Source: Azohydromonas lata NBRC 102462
Lineage (GTDB): Bacteria > Pseudomonadota > Gammaproteobacteria > Burkholderiales > Burkholderiaceae_C
Assembly (NCBI RefSeq): GCF_001571085.1
Contig: NZ_BCTC01000001.1
Location: 147,320-211,319 of the forward strand
Length of the DNA: 64,000 bases
Direction: 5' to 3'
Numbering within the stretch: the stretch's first letter is position 1; the number at the start of each line of letters is the position of its first letter. Shown piece after piece: positions 25,339 to 33,580 of this stretch. The position numbers were made by a program, and so were the translations under genes. The notes below the pieces were generated by a model. The model saw only the letters and a program-made list of their open reading frames with translations, ran no database searches and was not told where the DNA came from.

Positions 25339-25758
25339 ATGGCCTTCGCCAGCTTCGACCGCAAGACCTCTTCCGCGCCGGTGTCCGACATCAACATGGT
25401 CCCGCTCATCGACGTGATGCTGGTGCTGCTGGTGATCTTCATCGTCACCGCGCCGCTGCTCACCCACGCCGTGAAGCTGGACCTGCCCAAGGCCAGCAGC
25501 GCCGTCAACCAGGCGCCGCCGCAGAAGGTGGAGTTCGCCATAGACGCCGCGGGCCAGCGCTTCTGGAACGGCGAGATGGTCACGCGCGAGGACGCCGCCG
25601 CGCGCTTCGCCGCCGAGGGCGCCAAGGATCCGCAGCCGGAAGTGCACCTGCGCGCCGACCAGTCGGTGGCCTACCGCTTCGTGGCCGAAACCCTGGCCGA
25701 CGCCTCCAAGGCCGGGCTGTCCAAGGTCGGCTTCGTCAGCACGCCCGAAACGCCCTGA
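25339..25758 (+). CDS. exbD: Biopolymer transport protein ExbD
   Basis: Partner of ExbB. The 139-residue protein has a cytoplasmic N-terminus, the signature VSDINMVPLIDVMLVLLVIF with the proton-binding Asp, and a periplasmic domain (VHLRADQSVAYRFVAETLADASKAGLSKVGFVS). A clear AAGGAG ribosome-binding site precedes the ATG. It closes the tonB-exbB-exbD set; the receptor gene follows after about 105 bases. Confidence 0.96.
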   Translation: MAFASFDRKTSSAPVSDINMVPLIDVMLVLLVIFIVTAPLLTHAVKLDLPKASSAVNQAPPQKVEFAIDAAGQRFWNGEMVTREDAAARFAAEGAKDPQPEVHLRADQSVAYRFVAETLADASKAGLSKVGFVSTPETP

Positions 25759-25863
25759 TCCCGCGGGCTGCGCGGCCTACCGCCACGCGCCCGTCCCCCG
25801 TTTCCCCTTCCCTTTTGAACGGGCGCCGCGTGCGTTCCGGCCGAACTCAACCTGGAGATTTGC

Positions 25864-28125
25864 ATGACCACAAGAACCGACCGCCGCGCCCTGCTGCCGC
25901 TGGGCGCCCTGGCCGCGGGATTCAGCATTGCCGGCGCCGCGCTGGCGCAGCAGGCCGACGCCCCGGCCGCCAAGGACAGCGAGGCCGTGATGCCCGCCGT
26001 GCGCGCCAAGGCCGCCGGCGAGCCCAAGGGCAACGACAGCCTGCGCACCACCACCACCACCATAGGCAAGGGCAAGCAGGCGCTGCGCGACATCCCGCAG
26101 TCCGTGACGGTAGCCACCGAGAAGCTCATCGAGGACCGCAACCTCGACACGCTCAAGGAAACGCTCAAGACCACCGGCGGCATCGCCTTCATGGCCGCCG
26201 AAGGCGGCGAGGAGGACATCCGGCTGCGCGGCTTCTCGCTGCAGCAGTCGGGCGACATCTTCGTGGACGGCATGCGCGAGCCCGCCTTCTACGACCGCGA
26301 CACCTTCAACTACGACCGCCTGGAGCTGCTGCGCGGCTCGGCCTCGCTGCTGTTCGGACGCGGCTCCACCGGTGGCGCTGTCAACCAGGTCACCAAGGTG
26401 CCGCAGCTCAGCGACGAGCACGAAGTGCGCGTGACGGCTGGCAACCACGACTACCGCCGCTTCACCGGCGACTTCAACCTGCAGACGGGGGAAGAGTCGG
26501 CGGTGCGCGTGAACACCATGTACACCAAGGCCGACAACAACGGCTCAGGCAGCCGCATCGAGAAGGGCGGCGTGGCCGGCGCCTTCCGCACCGGCATCGG
26601 CACGGCCGACGAGTTCACGGTGTCACTGTTCCACCTCAACAACAACAACGGCATCAACTACGGCCTGCCCTGGATACGTGCCAACAGCACGGCCACCAGC
26701 GCCACCAACCAGCCTTTGCCGGGGCTGTCGCCCGATGCCTACTACGGCATGGCCAGCGACTACAACGACGGCCGCGCCACCTTGGGCACGCTCGCCCACG
26801 TGCACCGCTTCGACAACACGACCGAGCTGCGCACCGTGGTGCGCAAGGGCCGTTTCGCGCGCGACCAGCGCGCCAGCACCGTCCGGCTCGGCAGCGGCGT
26901 ATATGCCGACAACTTCGGTCCGTCCTCGGTCTTCACCCGCGGCTTCCAGCCCAAGATCCAGGATCTGGAAACGCTGCAACTGCAAAGCGACTTCAGCGCC
27001 AAGTTCAACGCGCTGGGCGTGCGCCACGAGGTGATCACCGGCGTGGACTTCTCCCGCGAGGAAAAGAACGTCTACAACATGCGCAACGCCCAGCAGGGCG
27101 GCGTGGTGCCGGCCAAGCCCAACACCACGGCCGGCACGCCTGACGACGGCGCGTGGGTGGACGAGGGCTCGCGCGTGCAAAAGCCGCTCAACAGCTTCGA
27201 GGCCAAGTCCTGGGGCGTGTATGCGCAGGACATGGTGCACGTGGCCCCCATGTGGAAAGTGGTGGGCGGCGTGCGCTATGACCGCATGAAAGGCGACTAC
27301 ACCGGCTATGCGCTCCCCACCAACGCGCCCGCCCCCTTCACCGTGACCAACTACGAGCAAAAGATCGGCGAGTGGAGCAAGCGCGTGGGCGTGCTGTTCC
27401 AGCCCAACGACCTGCACTCCTACCATTTTTCCTGGGGCACGTCCTTCAATACCTCGGGCGACGCCTATTCCTACAGTGAGTTCAGCGCCAACACGCCGCC
27501 GGAGCAGAGCGAGAACCTGGAGCTGGGCGCCAAGCTTGACAGCGCCAACGGCCGCTTCACTACCCGCTTGGCGCTGTTCCGCTCCACCAAGAAGAACGAG
27601 CGCAACACCGACGCGCCCAACGGCCCGCTGGGCCAGCAGGAGTACCTGCTGTCGGCCAAGCGCCACAGCACCGGCTTTGAAATCGACGTCACCGGCCGCC
27701 TCACGCCCAAGTGGGAGGTGTGGGGCTCCTACATGTGGATTCCCGAGGCCAAGGTCGACGCCACGGCCAACTCCACCAGCATAGGCAACCGCGTCGGCGA
27801 CCGCCCCGGCCTCACGCCCAAGCACAGCGGCAGCTTCTGGACCACCTACCAGGTACTGCCGCAACTGCGCCTGGGTGCGGGCGTGAACTTCCGCAGCAGC
27901 CAGGCGCCCGCGGACTTGTCCACCAACAACGGTGGCCAGCGTTTCGAAGCCCCGGGCTGGGCCACTGTGGACCTGATGGGCGAGTACACCTTCAACGACA
28001 AGATGTCGCTCAAGGTCAACGTCAACAACGTGGCCGACAAGTACTACGCCGATTCGCTCTACCGCGGCCACTACATCCCCGGCTTCGGCCGGCTGGTGCA
28101 GGCGCAGCTGATCACGAAGTTCTGA
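25864..28125 (+). CDS. TonB-dependent siderophore receptor, Fiu-like catecholate type
   Basis: Outer-membrane barrel that takes up a ferric siderophore using TonB energy. The 753-residue protein has a signal peptide ending about residue 29 (AGAALAQQ), a TonB box region before QALRDIPQSVTVATEKLI, a plug domain with EDIRLRGFSLQQSGDIFVDGMREPAFYDRDTF and the ELLRGSASLLFGRGSTGGAVNQVTK motif, then a 22-strand barrel ending in Phe (QLITKF), needed for Bam insertion. Overall sequence fits the Fiu group (monomeric catechol siderophores) and related Piu/PirA receptors. Its neighbour PiuC-type oxygenase is a typical partner. It follows tonB-exbB-exbD, so it is probably Fur-regulated. Confidence 0.93.
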   Translation: MTTRTDRRALLPLGALAAGFSIAGAALAQQADAPAAKDSEAVMPAVRAKAAGEPKGNDSLRTTTTTIGKGKQALRDIPQSVTVATEKLIEDRNLDTLKETLKTTGGIAFMAAEGGEEDIRLRGFSLQQSGDIFVDGMREPAFYDRDTFNYDRLELLRGSASLLFGRGSTGGAVNQVTKVPQLSDEHEVRVTAGNHDYRRFTGDFNLQTGEESAVRVNTMYTKADNNGSGSRIEKGGVAGAFRTGIGTADEFTVSLFHLNNNNGINYGLPWIRANSTATSATNQPLPGLSPDAYYGMASDYNDGRATLGTLAHVHRFDNTTELRTVVRKGRFARDQRASTVRLGSGVYADNFGPSSVFTRGFQPKIQDLETLQLQSDFSAKFNALGVRHEVITGVDFSREEKNVYNMRNAQQGGVVPAKPNTTAGTPDDGAWVDEGSRVQKPLNSFEAKSWGVYAQDMVHVAPMWKVVGGVRYDRMKGDYTGYALPTNAPAPFTVTNYEQKIGEWSKRVGVLFQPNDLHSYHFSWGTSFNTSGDAYSYSEFSANTPPEQSENLELGAKLDSANGRFTTRLALFRSTKKNERNTDAPNGPLGQQEYLLSAKRHSTGFEIDVTGRLTPKWEVWGSYMWIPEAKVDATANSTSIGNRVGDRPGLTPKHSGSFWTTYQVLPQLRLGAGVNFRSSQAPADLSTNNGGQRFEAPGWATVDLMGEYTFNDKMSLKVNVNNVADKYYADSLYRGHYIPGFGRLVQAQLITKF

Positions 28126-28145
28126 TCTGATGCGCTCCTGAGTTT

Positions 28146-28187
28146 GGGCACGGCGGCCGTTTCCTGCAGGAGGCGGCCGCCGTGCCC
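28146..28187 (+). other. Long stem-loop between siderophore receptor and piuC
   Basis: Arms of 14 bases (GGGCACGGCGGCCG and its exact complement) are separated by a 14-base loop that contains the palindrome CCTGCAGG. Such a hairpin would be very stable. With no T-run it is likelier an RNA stability or partial terminator element between a highly expressed receptor gene and its downstream partner. Confidence 0.75.
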
Positions 28188-28217
28188 GCTCGGCAACCCA
28201 ACACCGCGCGAGCACCC

Positions 28218-28901
28218 ATGCTTCTCCACGTTCCCGAAGTCCTCACGCCAGACGAGCTGCGGCAGTGCCGCGACCTCCTGCGCGACGCGCCCTGGACCGA
28301 TGGCCGCGCCACCGCCGGCACCCAGTCCGCCGCCGTCAAGAACAACGAACAGCTGCCCTCGCGCTGCGAGCAGGTGCAGGCGTTGCAGGCCATCGTCCTG
28401 CGCGCGCTCGAGCGCCACCCGCTGTTCTTCTCCGCGGCGCTGCCCAAGCGCATCTTTCCGCCCATGTTCAACCGCTATGGCGGCACGGCCAACACCTACG
28501 GCCCGCACGTGGACATGGCCGTGCGCCACACCGCGCAGAGCGGCGTGCGCGTGCGCACCGACGTCTCCTGCACCCTCTTCTTCGCTGATCCCGACGAGTA
28601 CGACGGCGGCGAGTTGGAGATTGACGACACCTACGGCAGCCGCCGGGTGAAGCTGCCCGCCGGCGACATGGTCCTCTACCCCGGCACCAGCGTGCACGGC
28701 GTGGCGCCCGTGACGCGCGGCCACCGCCTCGCCAGCTTCTTCTGGATAGAAAGCATGGTGCGCAGCGACGAGCAGCGCCGGCTGCTGTTCGATCTGGACA
28801 TGGCCCTCATGCGGCTGCGCGAGCGCGAGGGCGAATCGGCCGAGGCCGTCGCGCTCACCGGCACCTATCACAACCTGCTGCGCATGTGGGCCGACACCTG
28901 A
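28218..28901 (+). CDS. PiuC/YbiX-type Fe(II)/2-oxoglutarate-dependent dioxygenase (PKHD-type hydroxylase)
   Basis: Non-haem iron oxygenase of 227 residues. The jelly-roll iron site is seen as [10 protein letters not shown] (His97, Asp99) and [13 protein letters not shown] (His160, Arg170 as the 2-oxoglutarate anchor). The strands [23 protein letters not shown] and VLYPGTSVH complete the PKHD-hydroxylase signature. In many proteobacteria this gene (piuC or ybiX) lies next to a Fiu/PiuA receptor and is iron-repressed; here it follows the Fiu-like receptor by 92 bases. The substrate of the family remains poorly defined. The start chosen avoids an extension that overlaps the hairpin. Confidence 0.93.
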   Translation: MLLHVPEVLTPDELRQCRDLLRDAPWTDGRATAGTQSAAVKNNEQLPSRCEQVQALQAIVLRALERHPLFFSAALPKRIFPPMFNRYGGTANTYGPHVDMAVRHTAQSGVRVRTDVSCTLFFADPDEYDGGELEIDDTYGSRRVKLPAGDMVLYPGTSVHGVAPVTRGHRLASFFWIESMVRSDEQRRLLFDLDMALMRLREREGESAEAVALTGTYHNLLRMWADT

Positions 28902-28929
28902 GCCGCGGCCTGATCCACCGAGCATCGCC

Positions 28930-30021
28930 ATGAACCGCCCGCAGATCCCGGCCGACGTCGCTTGCGCCGCCGACTACGAGCCCCACGCGCGCGAGCGCAT
29001 GGACCCCGCCGCCTGGGCCTACCTCTGCGGCGGCGCGGGCGACGAGATCACGCTGCGCGCCAACCGCGAGGCCTGGGACGCGCTGCGGCTCGTCCCCCGC
29101 GTGCTGCGGTCGTTGGCCAACGGCAGCGCCGCCATCGAACTGCTGGGCCGGCCGCTGCAAAGCCCGCTGCTGGTCGCGCCCATGGCCCACCAGCGCCTGG
29201 CCCACCCCGACGGCGAGGCGGCCACCGCGCTGGCCGCCGCGGCGCAAGGCGCCGGGTTCATCTTCAGCGCGCAGGCCAGCCTGCGCATGGAGGACGTGGC
29301 GGCGCTCGTCCGCGACGAGGCCGGCCGCGGCCCGCTGTGGTTCCAGCTCTACCTGCAGCGCGAGCGCGCCCACACGCTGGAGTTGATAGAGCGCGCCGAG
29401 GCCGCAGGCTTCGAAGCGCTGGTGCTCACGGTGGACGCTCCTTCCTCCGGCGCACGCGACCGCGAGCGCCGCGCCGGCTTCCGGCTGCCGCCAGGCATCG
29501 CCGCGGTCAACCTGCGTCCGCAGGCACCGCCGCCACCCAACGCCGACTTCTTCAGTGAAATCGTCGCGCAGGCACCGACCTGGGACGACGTGGCCTGGCT
29601 GTGCTCGGCCACGCGGCTGCCGCTGCTGCTCAAGGGTGTGCTGCACCCCGACGACGCGCGCCAGGCACTGGCCGCGGGCGCAGCCGGCCTCATCGTCTCC
29701 AATCACGGCGGCCGCACCCTGGACACCGCCGTGAGCACCGCGCGCGCCCTGCCGCGCATTGCCGACGCCTTGGGCGGCGCGCTGCCGCTGCTGGTGGACG
29801 GCGGCGTGCGCCGCGGCACCGACGTGCTCAAGGCCCTGGCCCTGGGCGCCAGCGCCGTGCTGCTGGGCCGCCCCGTGCTGCACGGCCTGGCCACCGCCGG
29901 CGCCTTGGGCGTGGCCCACGTGCTGCGCCTGGTGCGCGACGAATTCGAGATCGCCATGGCCCTCACCGGCTGCGCCCGCGTGGCCGACATCAACCCGCGC
30001 CTGCTCGACAAAGCCTCCTGA
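28930..30021 (+). CDS. FMN-dependent alpha-hydroxy-acid oxidase/dehydrogenase
   Basis: TIM-barrel flavoprotein of 363 residues that oxidises 2-hydroxy acids such as lactate, glycolate or mandelate. Motifs in order: AWAYLCGGAGDEITLRAN with the substrate-binding Tyr, LLVAPMAHQRLAHPDGE, FSAQASLRMEDVAAL, WFQLYLQRER, LTVDAPSSGARDRERR, LLLKGVLHPDDARQAL, the active-site segment IVSNHGGRTLD (catalytic His259, FMN/substrate Arg), then LLVDGGVRRGTDVLKALALGASAVLLGRP. It has no membrane helix of the L-lactate dehydrogenase LldD type. It follows the piuC-like gene by 28 bases; the metabolic link to iron is not clear. Confidence 0.9.
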   Translation: MNRPQIPADVACAADYEPHARERMDPAAWAYLCGGAGDEITLRANREAWDALRLVPRVLRSLANGSAAIELLGRPLQSPLLVAPMAHQRLAHPDGEAATALAAAAQGAGFIFSAQASLRMEDVAALVRDEAGRGPLWFQLYLQRERAHTLELIERAEAAGFEALVLTVDAPSSGARDRERRAGFRLPPGIAAVNLRPQAPPPPNADFFSEIVAQAPTWDDVAWLCSATRLPLLLKGVLHPDDARQALAAGAAGLIVSNHGGRTLDTAVSTARALPRIADALGGALPLLVDGGVRRGTDVLKALALGASAVLLGRPVLHGLATAGALGVAHVLRLVRDEFEIAMALTGCARVADINPRLLDKAS

Positions 30022-30318
30022 GGCGTCCTGAAATGGAGCAAGGGCAGCTTCGCCCCGTGCCGCGCCTGCACCCGGCCTGAAACCGCTGGTCGCCACCGGC
30101 AGGCCGGCTTTTGATGCGGCCGTGCCACAAATGGCCCACGCATGTTGACGCAAGTGATTCTGAAACCGGTTTCCTAGAGGGAAATACAGCGGACTTGGCT
30201 TCTCACTCCCCTGGGCGCGCAGTACCATTTGCCCCGCAGGGTGCCGCAGAGAAAAGAGGGTTCACGCAGCCTTCGCCCCACCCGGCGCATCAACCAGTAA
30301 TTGATGGAGAGAATCCAA

Positions 30319-30669
30319 ATGGCAACTGCAAAGAAAGCCGCGTCCAAGACGGTCGCGGCCAAGAAGGCTCCGGCCGCCAAGAAGGCCGAGACGGCAGCCA
30401 AGCCTGCCGAAGCCGGCAAGCGCAGCCCCAACGCTGCTTTCATGAAGGAAATGAAGCCCAGCGCCCAACTCGCGGCCGTCATTGGCGACAAGCCCATGCC
30501 GCGCACCGAAGTCACCAAGAAGGTGTGGGACTACATCAAGGCCAACAACCTTCAGGACGCTGCCAACAAGCGCATGATCAATGCCGACGCCAAGTTGAAG
30601 GACATCTTCAAGAAGCCCCAGGTGTCCATGTTCGAAATGACCAAGCTCATCAACGAACACCTCAAGTGA
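30319..30669 (+). CDS. SWIB/MDM2-domain protein with Ala/Lys-rich N-terminus
   Basis: The 116-residue protein has about 40 N-terminal residues of Ala, Lys, Pro like histone H1 tails (MATAKKAASKTVAAKKAPAA), then a SWIB/MDM2 fold: PSAQLAAVIGDKPMPRTEVTKKVWDYIKAN, LQDAANKRMINADAKLKDIFKK and VSMFEMTKLINEHLK. Such proteins are common in Burkholderiales and chlamydia; a DNA-associated role in condensing or topology is inferred. The GGAGAG ribosome-binding site just before the ATG decides the start; a TTG/ATG further up is not used. A strong terminator follows. Confidence 0.94.
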   Translation: MATAKKAASKTVAAKKAPAAKKAETAAKPAEAGKRSPNAAFMKEMKPSAQLAAVIGDKPMPRTEVTKKVWDYIKANNLQDAANKRMINADAKLKDIFKKPQVSMFEMTKLINEHLK

Positions 30670-30722
30670 GACCAGCGGGCTGAAGGCGCCGCCAACGCGC
30701 CACCCCCGCCCGCCTCCACTGC

Positions 30723-30748
30723 AAAGCCGGCCTCAGCGCCGGCTTTTT
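30723..30748 (+). terminator. Rho-independent terminator after SWIB gene
   Basis: A 9-bp GC-rich stem (AAAGCCGGC / GCCGGCTTT) with a 6-base loop runs into five T. It is 53 bases past the stop codon. Confidence 0.88.
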
Positions 30749-30862
30749 CATGGGCGCCTGATCGTGCTTGCCGCCGCGCAGGCCGCGTACTTCCCCACGC
30801 TCTGCTGTCTATCGGGGCGCCCATCGTTTTCCCGCCCGCACGGGCTTGGTTTCTGGCCATGA

Positions 30863-30881
30863 ATTGAGAACGATTCTCATT
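30863..30881 (+). promoter_or_regulatory. Strong Fur box upstream of PepSY gene
   Basis: The sequence TTGAGAACGATTCTCATT has perfectly paired arms TGAGAA and TTCTCA around CGA, the usual layout of Fur sites. It lies 48 bases before the ATG, where it could block RNA polymerase. It is the best Fur box in this window. Confidence 0.85.
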
Positions 30882-30928
30882 GCTGTGATAGGCTGCCGCA
30901 GCCTGTTCAACTTCACGCAAGGGAAGCC

Positions 30929-31210
30929 ATGAAGCCTGTCGTTCTCGCCGCCGCCGCGCTGGGCATTGCCGCCAGCCTGGGCTCCACCGCCGCCTTCGCC
31001 AAGGCCAACTGCAAGGCCTATCCCAAGGAGGAATGGCTCAAGGAAGACGACGCACGCTCGCGCATCGAGGCCCAGGGTTACAAGATCAACAAGTTCAAGG
31101 TCGACGGCAACTGCTACGAGATCTACGGCCGCGCGCCGGACGGCCGCAAGGTCGAGATCTACTACGACGCCAAGACGCTCAACCCCGTCAAGACCGAGTA
31201 CGGGGACTGA
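30929..31210 (+). CDS. PepSY-domain periplasmic protein, probably Fur-regulated
   Basis: A 93-residue protein with a signal peptide (residues 1-24, cleaved after AAFA) and one PepSY-like domain: PKEEWLKEDDARSRIEAQGYKINKFKVDGNCYEIYGRAPDGRKVEIYYDAKT. Two cysteines (in ANCKAY and GNCYEI) could pair in the periplasm. A strong Fur box precedes it. It is separated by 5 bases from a cytochrome b561-type gene, so the two form an operon. The pair resembles PepSY/b561 modules linked to periplasmic electron transfer or metal reduction, but the function is not established. Confidence 0.85.
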   Translation: MKPVVLAAAALGIAASLGSTAAFAKANCKAYPKEEWLKEDDARSRIEAQGYKINKFKVDGNCYEIYGRAPDGRKVEIYYDAKTLNPVKTEYGD

Positions 31211-31215
31211 CGGCC

Positions 31216-31755
31216 ATGCCCGTCGCGCCCGCAACCGCCGCCCGCGTGCGCGTCTGGGACGCCCTGGTGCGCCTGGCGCACTGGACGCTGGCCGCCGTGG
31301 TGCTCGTCAACCTCGTGCGCGACGACGGCGACCAGATCCACCGCCTGATCGGCTACGTGGGCGTGGGCGCCGTGGCGGTGCGGCTGCTGTGGGCGCTGCT
31401 TGCGCGCGGCCCGGCCAGCTTGGGCGCGCTCAAGCCCTCCCTCTGCGCCACGCGCGGCTACCTGCAGGCCGGCGCGCCGCGCTGTGTGGCCCACGACCCG
31501 CTGGGCCTGTGGATGGTGTGGCTGCTGTGGCTGCTGGTGCTGCTGCTGGGCCTCACGGGCTGGATCAGCCGGCTCGACGCCTTCTGGGGCGAGGACTGGC
31601 CCGTGGACATCCACGCCTGGCTGGCCGACGCGCTCATCGTCTGCGTGGTGGGGCACCTCTTGGGCGTGGCCAGCATGAGCTGGCATTGGCGCGAGAACTT
31701 GCCCGCCGCCATGCTCACCGGCCGCAAGCGCGCAGGCGAGGACGCTTCTCATTAA
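31216..31755 (+). CDS. Cytochrome b561-type di-haem membrane protein
   Basis: A 179-residue protein with four hydrophobic helices and His residues placed as haem ligands: VRLAHWTLAAVVLVNLV, HRLIGYVGVGAVAVRLLWALL, the hydrophobic WMVWLLWLLVLLLGLTGW, and HAWLADALIVCVVGHLLGVASM. It fits the bacterial cytochrome b561/Ni-Fe-hydrogenase b-type family, which passes electrons from quinol or to periplasmic partners. It lies 5 bases after the Fur-box-controlled PepSY gene and before bacterioferritin; a role in iron reduction is inferred only from context. Confidence 0.9.
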   Translation: MPVAPATAARVRVWDALVRLAHWTLAAVVLVNLVRDDGDQIHRLIGYVGVGAVAVRLLWALLARGPASLGALKPSLCATRGYLQAGAPRCVAHDPLGLWMVWLLWLLVLLLGLTGWISRLDAFWGEDWPVDIHAWLADALIVCVVGHLLGVASMSWHWRENLPAAMLTGRKRAGEDASH

Positions 31756-31859
31756 CGCCAAAACCCGGCGGGCGCCAGCCCGGCGCCGGGCCGGCACGCC
31801 TTCATAACGGTCTTATTTCACGACCAGGCCTTGTGAAGTGCAGGCCCGGCCGAGGCCGC

Positions 31860-31878
31860 CGCGCGCATGATGCGCGCG
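31860..31878. promoter_or_regulatory. Perfect inverted repeat upstream of bfr
   Basis: Nine-base arms (CGCGCGCAT and ATGCGCGCG) around a single G lie 28 bases before the bfr start codon. Possible operator; the binding protein is unknown and it does not match a Fur box. Confidence 0.45.
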
Positions 31879-31905
31879 TCAGCAACTTGTTTTCCCGCTC
31901 ACGAC

Positions 31906-32373
31906 ATGCAAGGCCACCCTGCCGTCATCGATGCCCTCAACGCCCTGCTCACGGGCGAGCTCGCCGCGCGCGACCAGTACTTCATCCACTCCCGCATGCT
32001 GGAGGACTGGGGCTACACCAAGCTGGCCGCGCGCATCTCGCACGAGATGGAGGACGAGACCGGCCACGCCGACGTGCTGATCAAGCGCATCCTCATGCTC
32101 AGCGGGCGGCCCAACATGGTCCCCTCGCCGCTGAACGTGGGCCAGGACGTGCCCGGCATCCTGCAGGCCGACCTGGCGGTGGAGTACTCGGTGATCACGC
32201 ACCTGCGCGAGGTCATCGCCCTGTGCGAGCGCGAGCGCGACTACGTCACCCGCGACCTGCTGCTGCCCATGCTGGAAGACACCGAGGAAGACCACGCCCA
32301 CTGGCTGGAGCAGCAGCTCGGCCTGATCAACGCCGTGGGCCTGCAGAACTACCTGCAAAGCCAGATGGGCTGA
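31906..32373 (+). CDS. bfr: Bacterioferritin, haem-ligand Met52 replaced
   Basis: Iron-storage protein of 155 residues that oxidises Fe(II) and stores it as a mineral in a 24-mer shell. Aligned with E. coli Bfr without gaps, the ferroxidase ligands are all present: Glu18, Glu51, His54, Glu94, Glu127 and His130. The residue at position 52, the methionine that ligates haem between two subunits in Bfr, is threonine here (DETGHAD in place of DEMKHAD). Such a subunit would not hold haem in the usual way, like the non-haem subunits of mixed bacterioferritins. The start giving [12 protein letters not shown] matches the family; no strong ribosome-binding site is visible. It follows a Fur-linked PepSY/b561 pair. 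Confidence 0.93.
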   Translation: MQGHPAVIDALNALLTGELAARDQYFIHSRMLEDWGYTKLAARISHEMEDETGHADVLIKRILMLSGRPNMVPSPLNVGQDVPGILQADLAVEYSVITHLREVIALCERERDYVTRDLLLPMLEDTEEDHAHWLEQQLGLINAVGLQNYLQSQMG

Positions 32374-32398
32374 GCCGGCAGGGCCGGCGCACTTTCTC

Positions 32399-32479
32399 GT
32401 CATGCCTGCGAAAGCGGGCATCCACGCTGGCCTCGCTGCCGCCCGGCGTTCGTGGACACCCGCCTTCGCGGGTGTGGCG
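32399..32479. repeat. Paired REP-like hairpin repeat, divergent copy
   Basis: Two 29-base elements in opposite orientation (32399-32427 and 32451-32479). Each has a short stem around a GAAA or GAAG tetraloop. The first has the core ATGCCTGC-GAAA-GCGGGCAT; the second has ACACCCGC-GAAG-GCGGGTGT when read on the minus strand. Changes between copies are compensated so both stems stay paired. The same element occurs as an exact inverted pair near 39.7 kb. It lies between bfr and a convergent response-regulator gene. Confidence 0.75.
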
Positions 32480-32511
32480 AAAACGGGCTTACCCGCGCCG
32501 AGCCAGTGCCC

Positions 32512-32925
32512 TCAAGGCAGCCACGCCTCCAGCGCCTTCCACATCTGCGCGATGGAAATGGGCTTGGTCCAGTAGTCGTCGAACCCGGCTTTTTTCGCCG
32601 CGCGCGCCTGCTCGGGCATGGCGTCGGCCGACAGCGCGATGCAGGGCAGTTGGGCCGTGAGCGGATCGGCGCGCAGCGCCGCGACGATGTCCAGCCCCGT
32701 CATGTCCGGCAGGTTCATGTCGATGAGCAGCAGTTGCGGCGCGTCCTCGCGCGCCGCCCGCAGGCCGGAGGCGCCATCCGGCTCCACCTGCAGCGACCAG
32801 CCCGCCTGGCCGCGGAACATCTCCGTCATCAGCAGCACGTTCAGCGGCTCGTCCTCGATGTAGAGCACGCGCCGGGGCGGCCTGGCCTGGTCGCCGCCCG
32901 TGGGGGAAGAAACGTCAGCCGACAT
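32512..32925 (-). CDS. Single-domain response regulator (CheY-like)
   Basis: A 137-residue receiver with no output domain. It has the acidic pair in VLYIEDEPLN, the phospho-acceptor in LLLIDMNLPDMTG, the Thr/Ser switch in CIALSADA and the Lys in DYWTKPI. It probably acts as a phosphate relay or by protein contact. It overlaps the end of the upstream dienelactone hydrolase gene by 11 bases on the same strand. No kinase lies next to it, so its partner must be elsewhere. Confidence 0.92.
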   Translation of the reverse strand: MSADVSSPTGGDQARPPRRVLYIEDEPLNVLLMTEMFRGQAGWSLQVEPDGASGLRAAREDAPQLLLIDMNLPDMTGLDIVAALRADPLTAQLPCIALSADAMPEQARAAKKAGFDDYWTKPISIAQMWKALEAWLP

Positions 32926-33580
32926 GCCGCTGCAGGAAGTCCAGCGTGCGCTGTCGCGCCAGGTCGGCGCTGGCGGGCTCGAAGGCCGCGCGCTGGTCGC
33001 AGTTGAAACCGTGGTCAGCCGGGTAGACGTGCACCTCCACCTCCGGGCGCGCCTGCGTGAAGGCCTGCACCTGGGGCTGCGGGATGAGGTGGTCGCGCTC
33101 GCCGAAGTGCATGAGCACGGGGCAGCGCGGCTGCAGCGCCGCCTGGTCCGGGATGCCGGCGCCGTAGTAGCTGATGGCGGCCGACAGGCCGTCCACCTTG
33201 CACGCCGCCAGCCACGTCATCAGCCCGCCCCAGCAATAGCCGACGATGCCGACCTTGCCCGCCTGTGCGCCCTCCGCCACCGCGGCGGCGATGTCCAGCA
33301 GCGCGAGGTCCTGCTTGGACGCCATCTTCAGCTCGCGGCCGCGCTGGACGTCGTCCTCCGTGTAGCCCAGCTCCACGCCGCGCTGCAGCCGGTCGAACAG
33401 CGCCGGCGCGATGGCCACGTAGCCCTCGGCCGCATAGCGCTCGGCCACGGCGCGGATGTGCGAATTCACGCCAAAGATTTCCTGCAGCACCACCAGCGCG
33501 CCGCGCGGCGTGCCCTGGGGGCGGGCCACGAAGGCACCGAAGCGGTGGCCATCGGCGGCCTGCAGTTCTTGCACGGGCAT
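32915..33580 (-). CDS. Dienelactone hydrolase-family alpha/beta hydrolase
   Basis: The 221-residue protein has the dienelactone-hydrolase triad: Cys in VGYCWGGLMTW, Asp in FGERDHLIPQ, and His in PADHGFNCD. The N-terminus (GALVVLQEIFGVNSHIRAVAERYAAEGYVAIAP) is typical of the family. The substrate in aromatic or halogenated-aromatic degradation is not known. The ATG overlaps by one base the stop codon of the upstream 2-hydroxychromene-isomerase-like gene, so they are translationally coupled. A TTG one codon earlier is an unlikely start. Confidence 0.93.
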   Translation of the reverse strand: MPVQELQAADGHRFGAFVARPQGTPRGALVVLQEIFGVNSHIRAVAERYAAEGYVAIAPALFDRLQRGVELGYTEDDVQRGRELKMASKQDLALLDIAAAVAEGAQAGKVGIVGYCWGGLMTWLAACKVDGLSAAISYYGAGIPDQAALQPRCPVLMHFGERDHLIPQPQVQAFTQARPEVEVHVYPADHGFNCDQRAAFEPASADLARQRTLDFLQRHVG

